Shown: positions 35,677-44,346 of the stretch, piece by piece
Layout: each line of letters starts with the position of its first letter
Position numbering within the stretch: the first letter of the stretch is position 1
Assembly (NCBI GenBank): GCA_963974935.1
Contig: CAXBEV010000002.1
Coordinates: 1-64,000 of the forward strand
Reading direction: 5' to 3'
Length of the DNA: 64,000 nucleotides
From: UBA4479 sp963974935
GTDB lineage: Bacteria; Pseudomonadota; Alphaproteobacteria; Rhodospirillales; Casp-alpha2
The notes under the pieces: generated by a model
Databases searched by the model: none
What the model was told of the DNA's origin: nothing
What the model saw: only the letters and a program-made list of their open reading frames with translations
Made by a program: the position numbers and the translations under genes

Positions 35677-35810
35677 GCCCTTTATATAGGCGATGCAGGC
35701 GCCGGGTGCGAGTCACGGCTGCATAGAACTAAGCTTGTCGACCAACACCCAGAGGCGTAAAGTTTCGCCCGCAATTCACACTTTTGATCCCAAAGCACCC
35801 CGGAGCCCAT

Positions 35811-37013
35811 ATGTCCATCGTCGCCAAGCGCCTGAGCGCCATCCAGCCCTCCCCGACCATTGCCGTTTCGCAAAAAGCCCGCGATTTAGCTGCTGCCGGA
35901 CGCGATATTATTTCGCTCGGCGCCGGAGAGCCCGATTTCGATACGCCGCAGCACATCATCGACGCCGCCAAGCAGGCACTTGATGACGGCAAGACACGCT
36001 ATACGGCGGTCAACGGCGTGCCGGAACTGCTGGATGCGATCATCGCAAAATTCAAACGCGACAACGATCTGGACTACACCCGCGACGAAATCCATGTCAG
36101 CTGCGGCGGCAAACCGGTGATCTTCAACGCCATGATGGCGTCCTTAGATCCGGGCGACGAAGTGATCGTACCGGCCCCGTATTGGGTCAGCTATCCCGAT
36201 ATCGCGGTGCTGTTCGAAGGCAAGCCGGTGATCGTCAATTGCCCCAAGGAATCCAACTTCAAACTAACACCGAAACAACTCGAAGCAGCGATCACGCCAA
36301 AGACCAAATGGCTGATATTAAACTCACCTTCGAACCCGACTGGCAGCGGCTACACCGAAGCGGACCTAAAGGCGTTGGCCGACGTTTTGCTGCGCCACCC
36401 GCAGGTTTGGGTCTTCACCGACGATATTTACGAGCATCTTGTCTATGACGACTTTAAATTCAAGACCATCGCCCAGGTCGCGCCCGAGCTGAAGTCTCGC
36501 ACCGTGACGATGAACGGCATGTCGAAAGCGTATTGCATGACCGGCTGGCGGGTCGGCTTTGCCGGTGCACCTGCGGAACTGGTCAAAGCGATGACCAAGG
36601 TACAGTCGCAAAGTATCACCCACACGGCAGCCGTCAGTCAGTTCGCAGCCATCGCTGCGCTCAACGGGCCGCACGACTTTATCGCCAAGAACAACGCGAT
36701 TTTTAAAGAACGCCGGGACTTGGTGGTCAGTATGCTCAATCAGGCAAACGGCCTCAGCTGTGCGACGCCCGAAGGCGCGTTCTATGTCTATCCATCATGC
36801 GAAGGCGTGATCGGCAAGAAAACCCCGGCCGGCAAAGTGATTGAGAATGACGAAGACTTTGTGACCGAGCTTTTGGAAGCCGAAGGCGTTGCCGCCGTAC
36901 ACGGCGAAGCGTTCGGCCTCAGCCCGCATTTCCGGATTTCGTATGCCACCGGCACCGACCTCCTGGAAGACGCATGCACCCGCATCCAGCGGTTCTGCGG
37001 GTCTTTAAGCTAA
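35811..37013 (+). CDS. aatA: class I aspartate aminotransferase
   Basis: A 400-aa PLP enzyme that interconverts aspartate/2-oxoglutarate and oxaloacetate/glutamate. N-terminal MSIVAKRLSAIQPSPTIAVS and SLGAGEPDFDTPQHIIDAA are the type seen in alphaproteobacterial AatA; some members also use prephenate. The PLP Lys lies in MNGMSKAYCMTGWRVGFAG, and the Arg that binds the carboxylate in FRISYATG. CGGAG precedes the ATG by 6 nt. Confidence 0.94.
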   Translation: MSIVAKRLSAIQPSPTIAVSQKARDLAAAGRDIISLGAGEPDFDTPQHIIDAAKQALDDGKTRYTAVNGVPELLDAIIAKFKRDNDLDYTRDEIHVSCGGKPVIFNAMMASLDPGDEVIVPAPYWVSYPDIAVLFEGKPVIVNCPKESNFKLTPKQLEAAITPKTKWLILNSPSNPTGSGYTEADLKALADVLLRHPQVWVFTDDIYEHLVYDDFKFKTIAQVAPELKSRTVTMNGMSKAYCMTGWRVGFAGAPAELVKAMTKVQSQSITHTAAVSQFAAIAALNGPHDFIAKNNAIFKERRDLVVSMLNQANGLSCATPEGAFYVYPSCEGVIGKKTPAGKVIENDEDFVTELLEAEGVAAVHGEAFGLSPHFRISYATGTDLLEDACTRIQRFCGSLS

Positions 37014-37059
37014 GTCCTTCGAGATGGCCCATAGGGCCTTCTCAAAACCCCAGCGATTT

Positions 37060-37139
37060 CCCGGAATAGCCAGGGGCTATATCCGGGATCTTGAGCGACG
37101 ACCGAGCCCCAAGATCCCGGATCGCCTGCGGCGTCCGGG
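37060..37139. repeat. REP-like palindrome pair (BIME-like)
   Basis: Companion palindrome at 37060-37087 (CCCGGAATAGCC / GGCTATATCCGGG) and main palindrome at 37116-37139 (CCCGGATCGCCTGCGGCGTC plus CGGG). The spacer CTTGAGCGACGACCGAG matches the 30.6-kb copy. It sits between the convergent ends of the aminotransferase and htpG. Confidence 0.78.
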
Positions 37140-37213
37140 AAGTCGCGAGTGTGAGAATATGCAAACACGCTGATTTTGAGGCACGGCGGTGCGCCGTCTC
37201 GAAGAATTGCCGC

Positions 37214-39112
37214 TTAAGCCGCAATGCCCTTTTGCATCACTGCCGTCATGCGGCGCGTGAAGGCTTGTGCATCTAGTACCGGCTCGCCTTCGACGATCCG
37301 GGCTTGATCCAGCAACAAGTATGCAGCGTCGTTTAGCACCGCGTCCTTGGCATCAACATCGGCGAGACTCGCCAAGTTCTTGATCAATGCATGCTTCGGA
37401 TTGATTTCGAGGATGCGCGGTGAGGAAGTATCAATCTGATTGTGCGCTTTCAACAAGCGTTCCAGATGCATATCCATCGCGCCTTCGTCGGCGATCAGGC
37501 AAACTGGGCTGTCGGTCAGACGGTGCGATGTACGCACGTCTTTGACCGCATCACCCAGCGCCAACTTGAACGCCGCGATCAACGCGTCGACACCTTGCGT
37601 CTTAGCATCATCGTCTTTTTTGTCGTCGTCTTTGTCAGCATCATCGCCGCCTTTTACGACATCCAAATCGATGTCGCCGCGGGTTGCGGATTTAAACGGC
37701 TTTTCTTCAAAGGCGCCGACGGCCGGCAGCCAAAACTCGTCGACCGGGTCGGTCATGAACAGCACTTCGACACCCTTGGCGCGAAAGCCTTCGAGCTGTG
37801 GGCTACGCGTCACCTGCTCTGCGTCCGGGCCAGAGATATAATAGATGTCGTTCTGGCCTTCCTTCATGCGCGAGATGTAATCCGCCAACGATGTCCAGCC
37901 ATCGACGGCAGACGACTTGAAGCGCGTCAGCGCAACCAATTTGTCGCGGTTTTCAAAATCTTCGTGGATGCCTTCTTTGAGCACCATGCCAAAGGTTTCC
38001 CAAAACGCCGCGTATTCATCGGGTGCTTTGTCGGCCTTTTTCACAAGTTCGCCCAGCACGCGCTTGACCAACGCTTTACGAATTTTCGCCACAGCCGGGT
38101 TGTGCTGCAACATTTCTCGGCTGACGTTAAGGTCGATATCTTCGCTATCGACGACACCTTTAACGAAGCGCAGATACGACGGGATCAAGGCTTCGCAGTC
38201 ATCGGTGATAAACACGCGTTTGACGTAAAGCTTGATGCTCGACTTTCGCTCCGGATTAAAAATATCCAGCGGGCGCTGCTGCGGCACGAATAACAGGTTG
38301 GTATAGCTGATCACGCCTTCGACTTTGTTGTGCAAGGTCAGCCAAGGCTGATCGAAAGCCATACCGACGTGGTGATAGAACTCGGCGTATTGCTCGTCGG
38401 TGATGTCTTTTTTATCACGGGTCCAAAGGGCGGACGCGCTGTTGAGGGTTTTGTCTTCGTCATCTTTTTTCACGGCCTTGAGGACGACCGGCTGTGCGAT
38501 GTGATCTGAATAGGTCCGCACCACCGTTTCCACGCGCGCCGGCTCAAGGAATTCCTTGGCGTCTTTTTTGATGTGAAGAATAACATCCGTGCCCCGCACA
38601 TCGCGGCTGGCATCTTCTATTTCAAAAGCACCGTGGCCTTCGGACGTCCAGCGCCATGCCTTATCGTCGCCGGCTTTACGACTGACCACTTCGACTCTGT
38701 CAGCGACCATAAACGAGCTGTAAAAACCGACGCCGAATTGGCCGATCAACGCCAATTTCGCATCTTCACCGCCGGTTTGGGCGTCTTTGAGCCCTTCCAT
38801 AAAGGCTTGGGTGCCGGATTTCGCGATGGTGCCCAGCGAATCGATCATGTCGTCTTTGTTGAGGCCGATGCCGTTGTCGGAAACGGTCAGCGTCTTGGCT
38901 TTGGAATCGATACTGATCTCAATTTGGAAATCACCGGCGCCGTCCAGAAGCTCGGGCGCGGTTAAGCTTTGATAGCGCAACTTGTCGCAAGCGTCCGATG
39001 CGTTCGAGATCAATTCCCTAAGGAAGACCTCTTTCTGGCTGTACAACGAGTGGGCCACGATATCGAGAATCTTCCCGACTTCAGCCTGGAATGAAAAAGT
39101 TTCTTTGCTCAT
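37214..39112 (-). CDS. htpG: Hsp90 chaperone HtpG
   Basis: A 632-aa ATP-dependent chaperone. The GHKL ATPase motifs are LRELISNASDACDKLRY, TVSDNGIGLNKDDMI and LALIGQFGVGFYSSFM. The middle domain includes DLNVSREMLQ. A charged insert (DKDDDKKDDDAKTQ) lies before the C-terminal dimerisation domain. Stand-alone gene with no dnaK or grpE nearby; REP-like elements follow its stop. Confidence 0.98.
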   Translation of the reverse strand: MSKETFSFQAEVGKILDIVAHSLYSQKEVFLRELISNASDACDKLRYQSLTAPELLDGAGDFQIEISIDSKAKTLTVSDNGIGLNKDDMIDSLGTIAKSGTQAFMEGLKDAQTGGEDAKLALIGQFGVGFYSSFMVADRVEVVSRKAGDDKAWRWTSEGHGAFEIEDASRDVRGTDVILHIKKDAKEFLEPARVETVVRTYSDHIAQPVVLKAVKKDDEDKTLNSASALWTRDKKDITDEQYAEFYHHVGMAFDQPWLTLHNKVEGVISYTNLLFVPQQRPLDIFNPERKSSIKLYVKRVFITDDCEALIPSYLRFVKGVVDSEDIDLNVSREMLQHNPAVAKIRKALVKRVLGELVKKADKAPDEYAAFWETFGMVLKEGIHEDFENRDKLVALTRFKSSAVDGWTSLADYISRMKEGQNDIYYISGPDAEQVTRSPQLEGFRAKGVEVLFMTDPVDEFWLPAVGAFEEKPFKSATRGDIDLDVVKGGDDADKDDDKKDDDAKTQGVDALIAAFKLALGDAVKDVRTSHRLTDSPVCLIADEGAMDMHLERLLKAHNQIDTSSPRILEINPKHALIKNLASLADVDAKDAVLNDAAYLLLDQARIVEGEPVLDAQAFTRRMTAVMQKGIAA

Positions 39113-39237
39113 GGATCGTCAAACCCCCAAATTTCGCATTCGGCTGCAGAATCCTTTTACTGCAGCCACCTTACTTGAACGGATATGTGCCGAAATGCGG
39201 GGCGGTCAACCCCTTAGCGGACATCAAACGTCGCAGA

Positions 39238-39606
39238 TTAGTGCGCAGCCCAGCCTTTGACCATGCCCATTAAGGCGCTTACATCGACGGGTTTCGAGAA
39301 GCCTGCAACAGCGCCTATTTTTTTGGCGGCCGTGATCGCATTTTCTGCCGACATGTTTGCATAACCGGCTGTGACAGCGACGATCTTGCATGTCGGGTCT
39401 TTCTTGTGAATGCGCTCAATAGCCGAAATACCACCCATACCTGGCATAAAGATGCTCATGACGATGACGTCGTAGCGACCGTCTTCGGCATCGCCCACAA
39501 TCTGTTCGGCGCGCATTGCTTCGACAACGTCATAGCCGGCTTTTCTCAACGGACGCGCCATTGCCAGCAGTGAAACGTGATCATCATCGACGATCAAGAT
39601 GCGCAC
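39238..39606 (-). CDS. stand-alone receiver domain lacking the phospho-Asp
   Basis: A 122-aa CheY-like receiver with no output domain. The acidic pocket is intact (LIVDDDH, residues 5-10), as are the Thr in VAVTAG and the Lys in FSKPVD (K106). The phospho-acceptor Asp expected in VIVMDIFMPGMGG is Ser51, read as AGC on the coding strand. It is therefore unlikely to be phosphorylated in the normal way. The GTG start follows GAGGAG with 7-nt spacing. No histidine kinase is adjacent; divergent from the RNA helicase gene. Confidence 0.88.
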   Translation of the reverse strand: MRILIVDDDHVSLLAMARPLRKAGYDVVEAMRAEQIVGDAEDGRYDVIVMSIFMPGMGGISAIERIHKKDPTCKIVAVTAGYANMSAENAITAAKKIGAVAGFSKPVDVSALMGMVKGWAAH

Positions 39607-39722
39607 ATTTTTTCTCCTCAGAGCATTTTCAAGGCATCATAATCAGGTCTACGCATCGCGCAATTGTTATCCGCCGACGCGCAAGACTTGCATTGAAACG
39701 CCGTTCCAGCCAGTGTCTTTGC

Positions 39723-42287
39723 ATGCTTACTGCCCCCCTTGATGAAGGGCGCATCAGCGCCGTCTTAGGCCCTACCAACACGGGGAAGACGCACTATGCG
39801 ATGGAGCGTATGTTGGCGCGGCGCTCGGGCATGATAGGTTTTCCACTGCGGCTATTGGCGCGCGAGAACTATGACCGCGCGGTCAAAATTAAAGGTGCCG
39901 ACAAAGTCGCCCTGATCACCGGCGAGGAAAAGATTCTTCCCCAAGGTGCCAAATATTACATGTGCACCGTCGAATCGATGCCCCTCGATATGCAATTTGC
40001 ATTCGTCGGCATTGATGAAATTCAAATGTGCGCCGACCCTGACCGGGGACATATCTTTACGGATCGCCTACTGCATGCACGCGGCACCGAAGAAACCATG
40101 TTCATGGGCGCAGAGACCATTCGCCCGCTGTTGAGCCGCCTAATTCCCGATGTAGACATTGTGACGCGGCCACGCTTTTCCGTGCTGACCCACGTCGGTC
40201 CCTGCAAAATCAATCGCTTACCGACGCGCGCCGCGATCGTCGCGTTTACGGCATCCAACGTCTATGCCCTTGCCGAATTGTTGCGCCGACAGCGCGGCGG
40301 TGCGGCTGTGGTGCTGGGCGCGCTCAGCCCGCGCACCCGTAATGCGCAGGTTGCCATGTATCAAGCCGGCGAGGTCGACTTTCTGGTCGCGACCGATGCC
40401 ATCGGCATGGGCTTGAATATGGACGTCGATCACGTGGCTTTCGCGGCATTGAAGAAATTCGACGGCCGGCGCGTCCGACGCCTTGCCGCGTCCGAGCTTG
40501 CACAAGCGGCGGGCCGTGCCGGGCGGCACATGAACGACGGCAGCTTCGGTACAACCGCCGAAGCCGGCACGTTGCCCGATGAGCTGGCTGAGCGAATCGA
40601 AGAGCATCGTTTTGATCCGCTTGAAAACCTAAAGTGGCGCAACACCGAACTGGATTTTTCATCCATCACCGCTTTTCGAAATAGCCTAAATCGGCGTCCC
40701 AGTGAACCCGGTCTGGTCCGCGCCCGCGCCGCCGATGACGAAGTCATTTTTGAGCGCTTACGCAAGGAAGCCCCGGTCATTGAAACCGCCAAGGGCGAAG
40801 ACAGAGTCCGCCTACTGTGGGACGTCTGTCGCATTCCCGATTTTCGGGGCGTGATGAGCGACGCGCACGGGAATCTGGTGCTGGCCATCTATAACCACCT
40901 CACATCCGATGCCGAGCGCCTGCCAATGGATTGGATCGCCGCACAGGTCAAACGCCTGGACCGCACCGACGGCGATATGGACACCCTGATCGGGCGCATC
41001 GCCGGCATCCGCACATGGACTTACGTGTCGTTTCGCGGCGACTGGGTGCCCGATGCGGCGCATTGGCAGGAACGCACCCGGGATATCGAAGATCGGCTCT
41101 CTGACGCCCTGCATGAGCGCCTGACGCAGCGCTTCGTCGACCGCAAAACCTCCGTCCTAGTCGCCAAACTGAAGGATTCCCCAGACCTCATCGCCGCCGT
41201 GCGCAGCAACGGCGAGGTTTTGATTGAGGGTGAGCCGGTCGGACGATTGCGCGGACTCAGGTTCACATTTGACGATGTTATCGAAGGCGACGCGGGGCGC
41301 ACGGTCGCCAATGCAGCGCTGCGCGCGATCCGGGGTGAAGTCGCCCGCACCGCCCGCCAGATCGTCGATACACCTGATAAAGACATCCGCCTTGAAGACG
41401 ATCCGGTTGGTCGCCTGCCGCACGTGTTATGGCAAGGACACGAGATTGCCCGTCTCAAAAGCAGCGGCGACCCGCTCCGTCCGGAAATTTCCGTGATCGC
41501 AGACGATGTCCTAGATCCGCTCGACCGCGATCTAATCGCGGCACGGTTATCAGACTGGTTGCGACGCCAAATTGAGATGGCATTTACACCGTTGTTGGCC
41601 TTGGAAAATGCGCCGATCAAAGGCGCGACCCGGGGCTTGGCGTTCCAGCTTAAAGAGGGCTTGGGCTCATTAAAACGTAGCGGTGCGGCAGATCAAATCG
41701 ATGCGCTCAGCCGCGATGACCGACGCCACTTGCGTGCGCTCGGCGTCCGCATCGGTCGCGATATGGCGTTTTTACCAGCCTTGTTAAAGCCCGATACGAT
41801 TCGCTGGCGGGCACTTTTATGGACCTTGCACGCCAACCGTGCCCATGTCCCCGACCTGCCGCCGGCAGGGCGCGTGTCAGTGCCGGCAACCAAAAATTTC
41901 GAACGGGATTTTCTTGAGGCCTGCGGCTACCGCGTGCTGGGCCCGCTCGCCGTCCGTATCGACATGGCGGAACGCCTGACATCAAAGGCATGGCTGCTCT
42001 CTAAAGGCGGACCGTTTAAGGCGACCGTGGAGCTGACGTCGATGATCGGTGCCGGCAACACTGAACTGCCCGGCGTATTGGCCGCGCTTGGCTTCAAGCG
42101 TGTACAAAAAACAAATGAAGACGGCATGCCCGAAGACCGCTACCGCCCAATAAGGCGCACTCGCCAGAAGGCTGCGCCGGAAGGAAAGAAGGACAAAACG
42201 CGCAGCAAGGCTAATAAGCCGGTGATCGTGGCACACGACCCGCATTCGCCATTCGCAAAGCTCAAAGATTTCTCGTTCGGAGACTAG
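39723..42287 (+). CDS. SUV3-like DEAD/DEAH-related RNA helicase
   Basis: An 854-aa helicase of the family that gave mitochondrial SUV3. Walker A is AVLGPTNTGKTHYAMERML; motif II is VGIDEIQMCADPDRG; motif VI is AQAAGRAGRHMNDGSFG. The C-terminal half (SDAERLPMDWIAAQVKRLDR and onward) is typical of the longer alphaproteobacterial form and ends in a Lys-rich linker and PHSPFAKLKDFSFGD. It probably unwinds RNA in turnover; SUV3 works with PNPase in mitochondria. The S4-domain gene begins 3 nt after its stop. Confidence 0.92.
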   Translation: MLTAPLDEGRISAVLGPTNTGKTHYAMERMLARRSGMIGFPLRLLARENYDRAVKIKGADKVALITGEEKILPQGAKYYMCTVESMPLDMQFAFVGIDEIQMCADPDRGHIFTDRLLHARGTEETMFMGAETIRPLLSRLIPDVDIVTRPRFSVLTHVGPCKINRLPTRAAIVAFTASNVYALAELLRRQRGGAAVVLGALSPRTRNAQVAMYQAGEVDFLVATDAIGMGLNMDVDHVAFAALKKFDGRRVRRLAASELAQAAGRAGRHMNDGSFGTTAEAGTLPDELAERIEEHRFDPLENLKWRNTELDFSSITAFRNSLNRRPSEPGLVRARAADDEVIFERLRKEAPVIETAKGEDRVRLLWDVCRIPDFRGVMSDAHGNLVLAIYNHLTSDAERLPMDWIAAQVKRLDRTDGDMDTLIGRIAGIRTWTYVSFRGDWVPDAAHWQERTRDIEDRLSDALHERLTQRFVDRKTSVLVAKLKDSPDLIAAVRSNGEVLIEGEPVGRLRGLRFTFDDVIEGDAGRTVANAALRAIRGEVARTARQIVDTPDKDIRLEDDPVGRLPHVLWQGHEIARLKSSGDPLRPEISVIADDVLDPLDRDLIAARLSDWLRRQIEMAFTPLLALENAPIKGATRGLAFQLKEGLGSLKRSGAADQIDALSRDDRRHLRALGVRIGRDMAFLPALLKPDTIRWRALLWTLHANRAHVPDLPPAGRVSVPATKNFERDFLEACGYRVLGPLAVRIDMAERLTSKAWLLSKGGPFKATVELTSMIGAGNTELPGVLAALGFKRVQKTNEDGMPEDRYRPIRRTRQKAAPEGKKDKTRSKANKPVIVAHDPHSPFAKLKDFSFGD

Positions 42288-42290
42288 GAC

Positions 42291-42674
42291 GTGGCCGAGA
42301 GCATTCGCATCGACAAATGGTTATGGCACGCACGGTTTTTCAAAACCCGCACAATTGCGCAGACCTTCGTGCAAGCAGGCAAAGTGCGATTGAATTCGGT
42401 CCGCGTCGAAAAGCCCGGTCACATCGTTAAACCCGGCGACGTGCTGACGTTTGCCAAAGGCCGCAACGTGATGATCATCGAAATCGTGGCGATCACATCC
42501 CGCCGTGGTCCGGCCAGCGAGGCGCAAACGTTATACATTGATCTGTCGCCTCCGCCGGCGCCGACGTCCAGCGACGATCCTGATGTACCGATCCCCGTGG
42601 CCAAACGCGAACAGGGTGCGGGCCGACCGACCAAACGCGAACGGCGCGACCTTGACCGTTTGCGGGGTGAGTAG
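42291..42674 (+). CDS. S4-domain RNA-binding protein (Hsp15-like)
   Basis: A 127-aa protein with one S4 RNA-binding domain at residues about 5-65: IRIDKWLWHARFFKTRTIAQ, then VQAGKVRLNSVRVEKPGHIV and KPGDVLTFAKG. Hsp15 in E. coli binds stalled 50S subunits with a nascent chain. The tail is Pro- and Arg-rich (GAGRPTKRERRDLDRLRGE). GTG start, 3 nt after the helicase stop, so the two are coupled. Confidence 0.9.
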   Translation: MAESIRIDKWLWHARFFKTRTIAQTFVQAGKVRLNSVRVEKPGHIVKPGDVLTFAKGRNVMIIEIVAITSRRGPASEAQTLYIDLSPPPAPTSSDDPDVPIPVAKREQGAGRPTKRERRDLDRLRGE

Positions 42675-42695
42675 CCTACAAAAACACTCTAATAT

Positions 42696-42717
42696 CCCGG
42701 GTCGCTTCGCGCCCGGG
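42696..42717. repeat. REP-like palindrome, variant
   Basis: CCCGGGTCGC / GCGCCCGGG palindrome in the 54-bp gap between the convergent S4-domain and sixA genes. Same layout as the main palindrome elsewhere, with changed arms. It could act as a transcription stop. Confidence 0.65.
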
Positions 42718-42728
42718 GTCCTGAAGCC

Positions 42729-43193
42729 CTATCCCAGCAGCGCCGGATCCAACATCCAAGCCATTGACCAACCGTGGTTATCATCGCGACTCAGACAAAC
42801 CATGCTACCGGTCGGCATATCGACCAACTGTGTATCCGCGTCACCGGTCAGCAAAAGCGCCGTCAGCCGACCAAGATGCGGCAAATGCCCGGCAATCAGT
42901 GTATCGACGCTGAATTCCTCTATGACATCGGCAATCACGCTCGGATCGTCCATCGGTTTGAGACCGCCCCGTTCTTGCACCAGTGTGCCGCCGCCGATGA
43001 CACGGCTGTAAATCATCGCCGTTTGTGCAGCGCGGGCTTTTCCGGAATGCAAAATACTCTGTGGGCGCACACCTGCGCGGGCCAGGAAAGACGCCATGCG
43101 CTCGATCTGCGTTTTGCCGTGGTCGCTGAGCGGACGGTCCGGGTTTTCAGATGCATCAACGGCTTGGCCGTGGCGGGTAATGTAGAGTTTCAT
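42729..43193 (-). CDS. sixA: SixA-like phosphohistidine phosphatase
   Basis: A 154-aa histidine phosphatase superfamily protein. The RHG motif is in KLYITRHGQAVDASENPDRP, and the second His is in IAGHLPHLGRLTALLL. The short length and the RPLSDHGKTQIERM segment match SixA, which in E. coli dephosphorylates the PTS-Ntr protein NPr. A PTS-Ntr system is likely here too, since ptsP appears at the left edge; any link is inference. Confidence 0.88.
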   Translation of the reverse strand: MKLYITRHGQAVDASENPDRPLSDHGKTQIERMASFLARAGVRPQSILHSGKARAAQTAMIYSRVIGGGTLVQERGGLKPMDDPSVIADVIEEFSVDTLIAGHLPHLGRLTALLLTGDADTQLVDMPTGSMVCLSRDDNHGWSMAWMLDPALLG

Positions 43194-43219
43194 CGTGATG
43201 TCCTCCGATGGCCAGCTTA

Positions 43220-43762
43220 TCAGACACCGCGGGCCGGTGGCAGTCCCCCACTAGCCTGCCAACCTTGAAGGGTGAACTCAAAATACAAAAAGCCTTTCAC
43301 GCCGCGGAAAGTATCGCCGATTTGCCGGAACCCCGCACGCTCCAACACGCGCACCGAACGCTGATTGTGGTGCATGGCAATGGCGCGGATAAAGTTGAAG
43401 CCATGAGCATCAAAAGCATCCGCGAGCACGGCACGCACGGCCTCAAGGCTATAGCCGTTGCGCCAATGTGCCGTTTGAACGGTATAACGAAGCGTATACG
43501 CGTCGGCGTCTTCGCGGTACCAAAGTCCGCATTCGCCGATGTCCGCATCGGTATCTCGGTGCCGTACGTTCATCATACCGAATCCCGACGTCGCGAACGC
43601 GGCGCGATAGCCGTCAAAAAGCTCGCGGGCCTGGAGGCGGCTCATCGCTTTAGCGTGCGTGTTAGCTTTCAGCACAGGATCGCCATGCATTTTTGCGAAA
43701 GCATCGAAGTCGGTCTCGGCGTAAGGCCGAAGCCGTAACCGTTCAGTGAGCAGGGTCTGCAT
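43220..43762 (-). CDS. GNAT family N-acetyltransferase (RimJ/RimL-like)
   Basis: A 180-aa acetyltransferase. It begins LLTERLRLRPYAETDFDAFA, as in RimJ/RimL relatives, and has IGECGLWYREDAD, TAHWRNGYSLEAVRAVLADA and IRAIAMHHNQRSVRVLERAG, which covers the acetyl-CoA loop and the Asn-containing motif B. The acceptor may be a protein N-terminus or a small molecule. It is 26 bp upstream of sixA on the same strand. Confidence 0.88.
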   Translation of the reverse strand: MQTLLTERLRLRPYAETDFDAFAKMHGDPVLKANTHAKAMSRLQARELFDGYRAAFATSGFGMMNVRHRDTDADIGECGLWYREDADAYTLRYTVQTAHWRNGYSLEAVRAVLADAFDAHGFNFIRAIAMHHNQRSVRVLERAGFRQIGDTFRGVKGFLYFEFTLQGWQASGGLPPARGV

Positions 43763-43860
43763 TATTTTAATCCTCAGCGCCGGCAGAGCTTGCCTGCGCA
43801 TACGGGGCCAAAGTCAGACGGGAGTTTTCGAGTATGAGCATGGAAAAAAAATTGACGTCC

Positions 43861-43897
43861 AAAACAAAAAAACGCGGCACCTGGAAGGTACCGCGTT
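43861..43897 (-). terminator. rho-independent terminator of the F1 operon
   Basis: Minus-strand stem AACGCGGTACCT / AGGTGCCGCGTT (12 bp, one wobble) with a 3-nt loop, followed by TTTTTGTTTT, about 24 bp after atpC. Confidence 0.9.
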
Positions 43898-43920
43898 TTC
43901 GAAAGTCCTGTGCGGACGGA

Positions 43921-44325
43921 TCAGGCCGACGCGGCGGCGGCCACCATAGCTTCAGCGATACGTCGTTCGTCTTCGGCTTTTTCGCGTCCGTCTTCGTCGC
44001 TCGCCGACAATGCTTTTTCGGCTTCGCTCAACCGCTCACGGGCTTCACCAACGTCGATGTCAGCAACCATCATGGCTTCTTCGGAAAGCACCGTGCAACG
44101 CGTCGGCGAAACTTCACAGAAACCACCGGCGACGAAGATTTCTTCGCTCACCTTATCGCCTTCATAGATCTTGATGACGCCAGGGCGCACCGTGCAGATC
44201 AACGGCGAATGTTCGGGCAGGACGCCGATATCGCCCTCGGCACCCGGCACCACTACCATTGCCACCGGCTCCGACTTTAAAAGCCGGGTTGGCGAGACCA
44301 GTTCGAATTCGACCGTATCGGCCAT
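43921..44325 (-). CDS. atpC: ATP synthase F1 epsilon subunit
   Basis: A 134-aa central-stalk subunit that couples rotation and can inhibit hydrolysis. The N-terminal beta sandwich includes EFELVSPTRLLKSEPVAMVV and EGDIGVLPEHSPLIC; the C-terminal part is a helical hairpin (ARERLSEAEKALSASDED). Last gene of atpHAGDC, with a strong terminator after it. Confidence 0.96.
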   Translation of the reverse strand: MADTVEFELVSPTRLLKSEPVAMVVVPGAEGDIGVLPEHSPLICTVRPGVIKIYEGDKVSEEIFVAGGFCEVSPTRCTVLSEEAMMVADIDVGEARERLSEAEKALSASDEDGREKAEDERRIAEAMVAAAASA

Positions 44326-44346
44326 AACAGTCTCCTCAAGTGCCTA

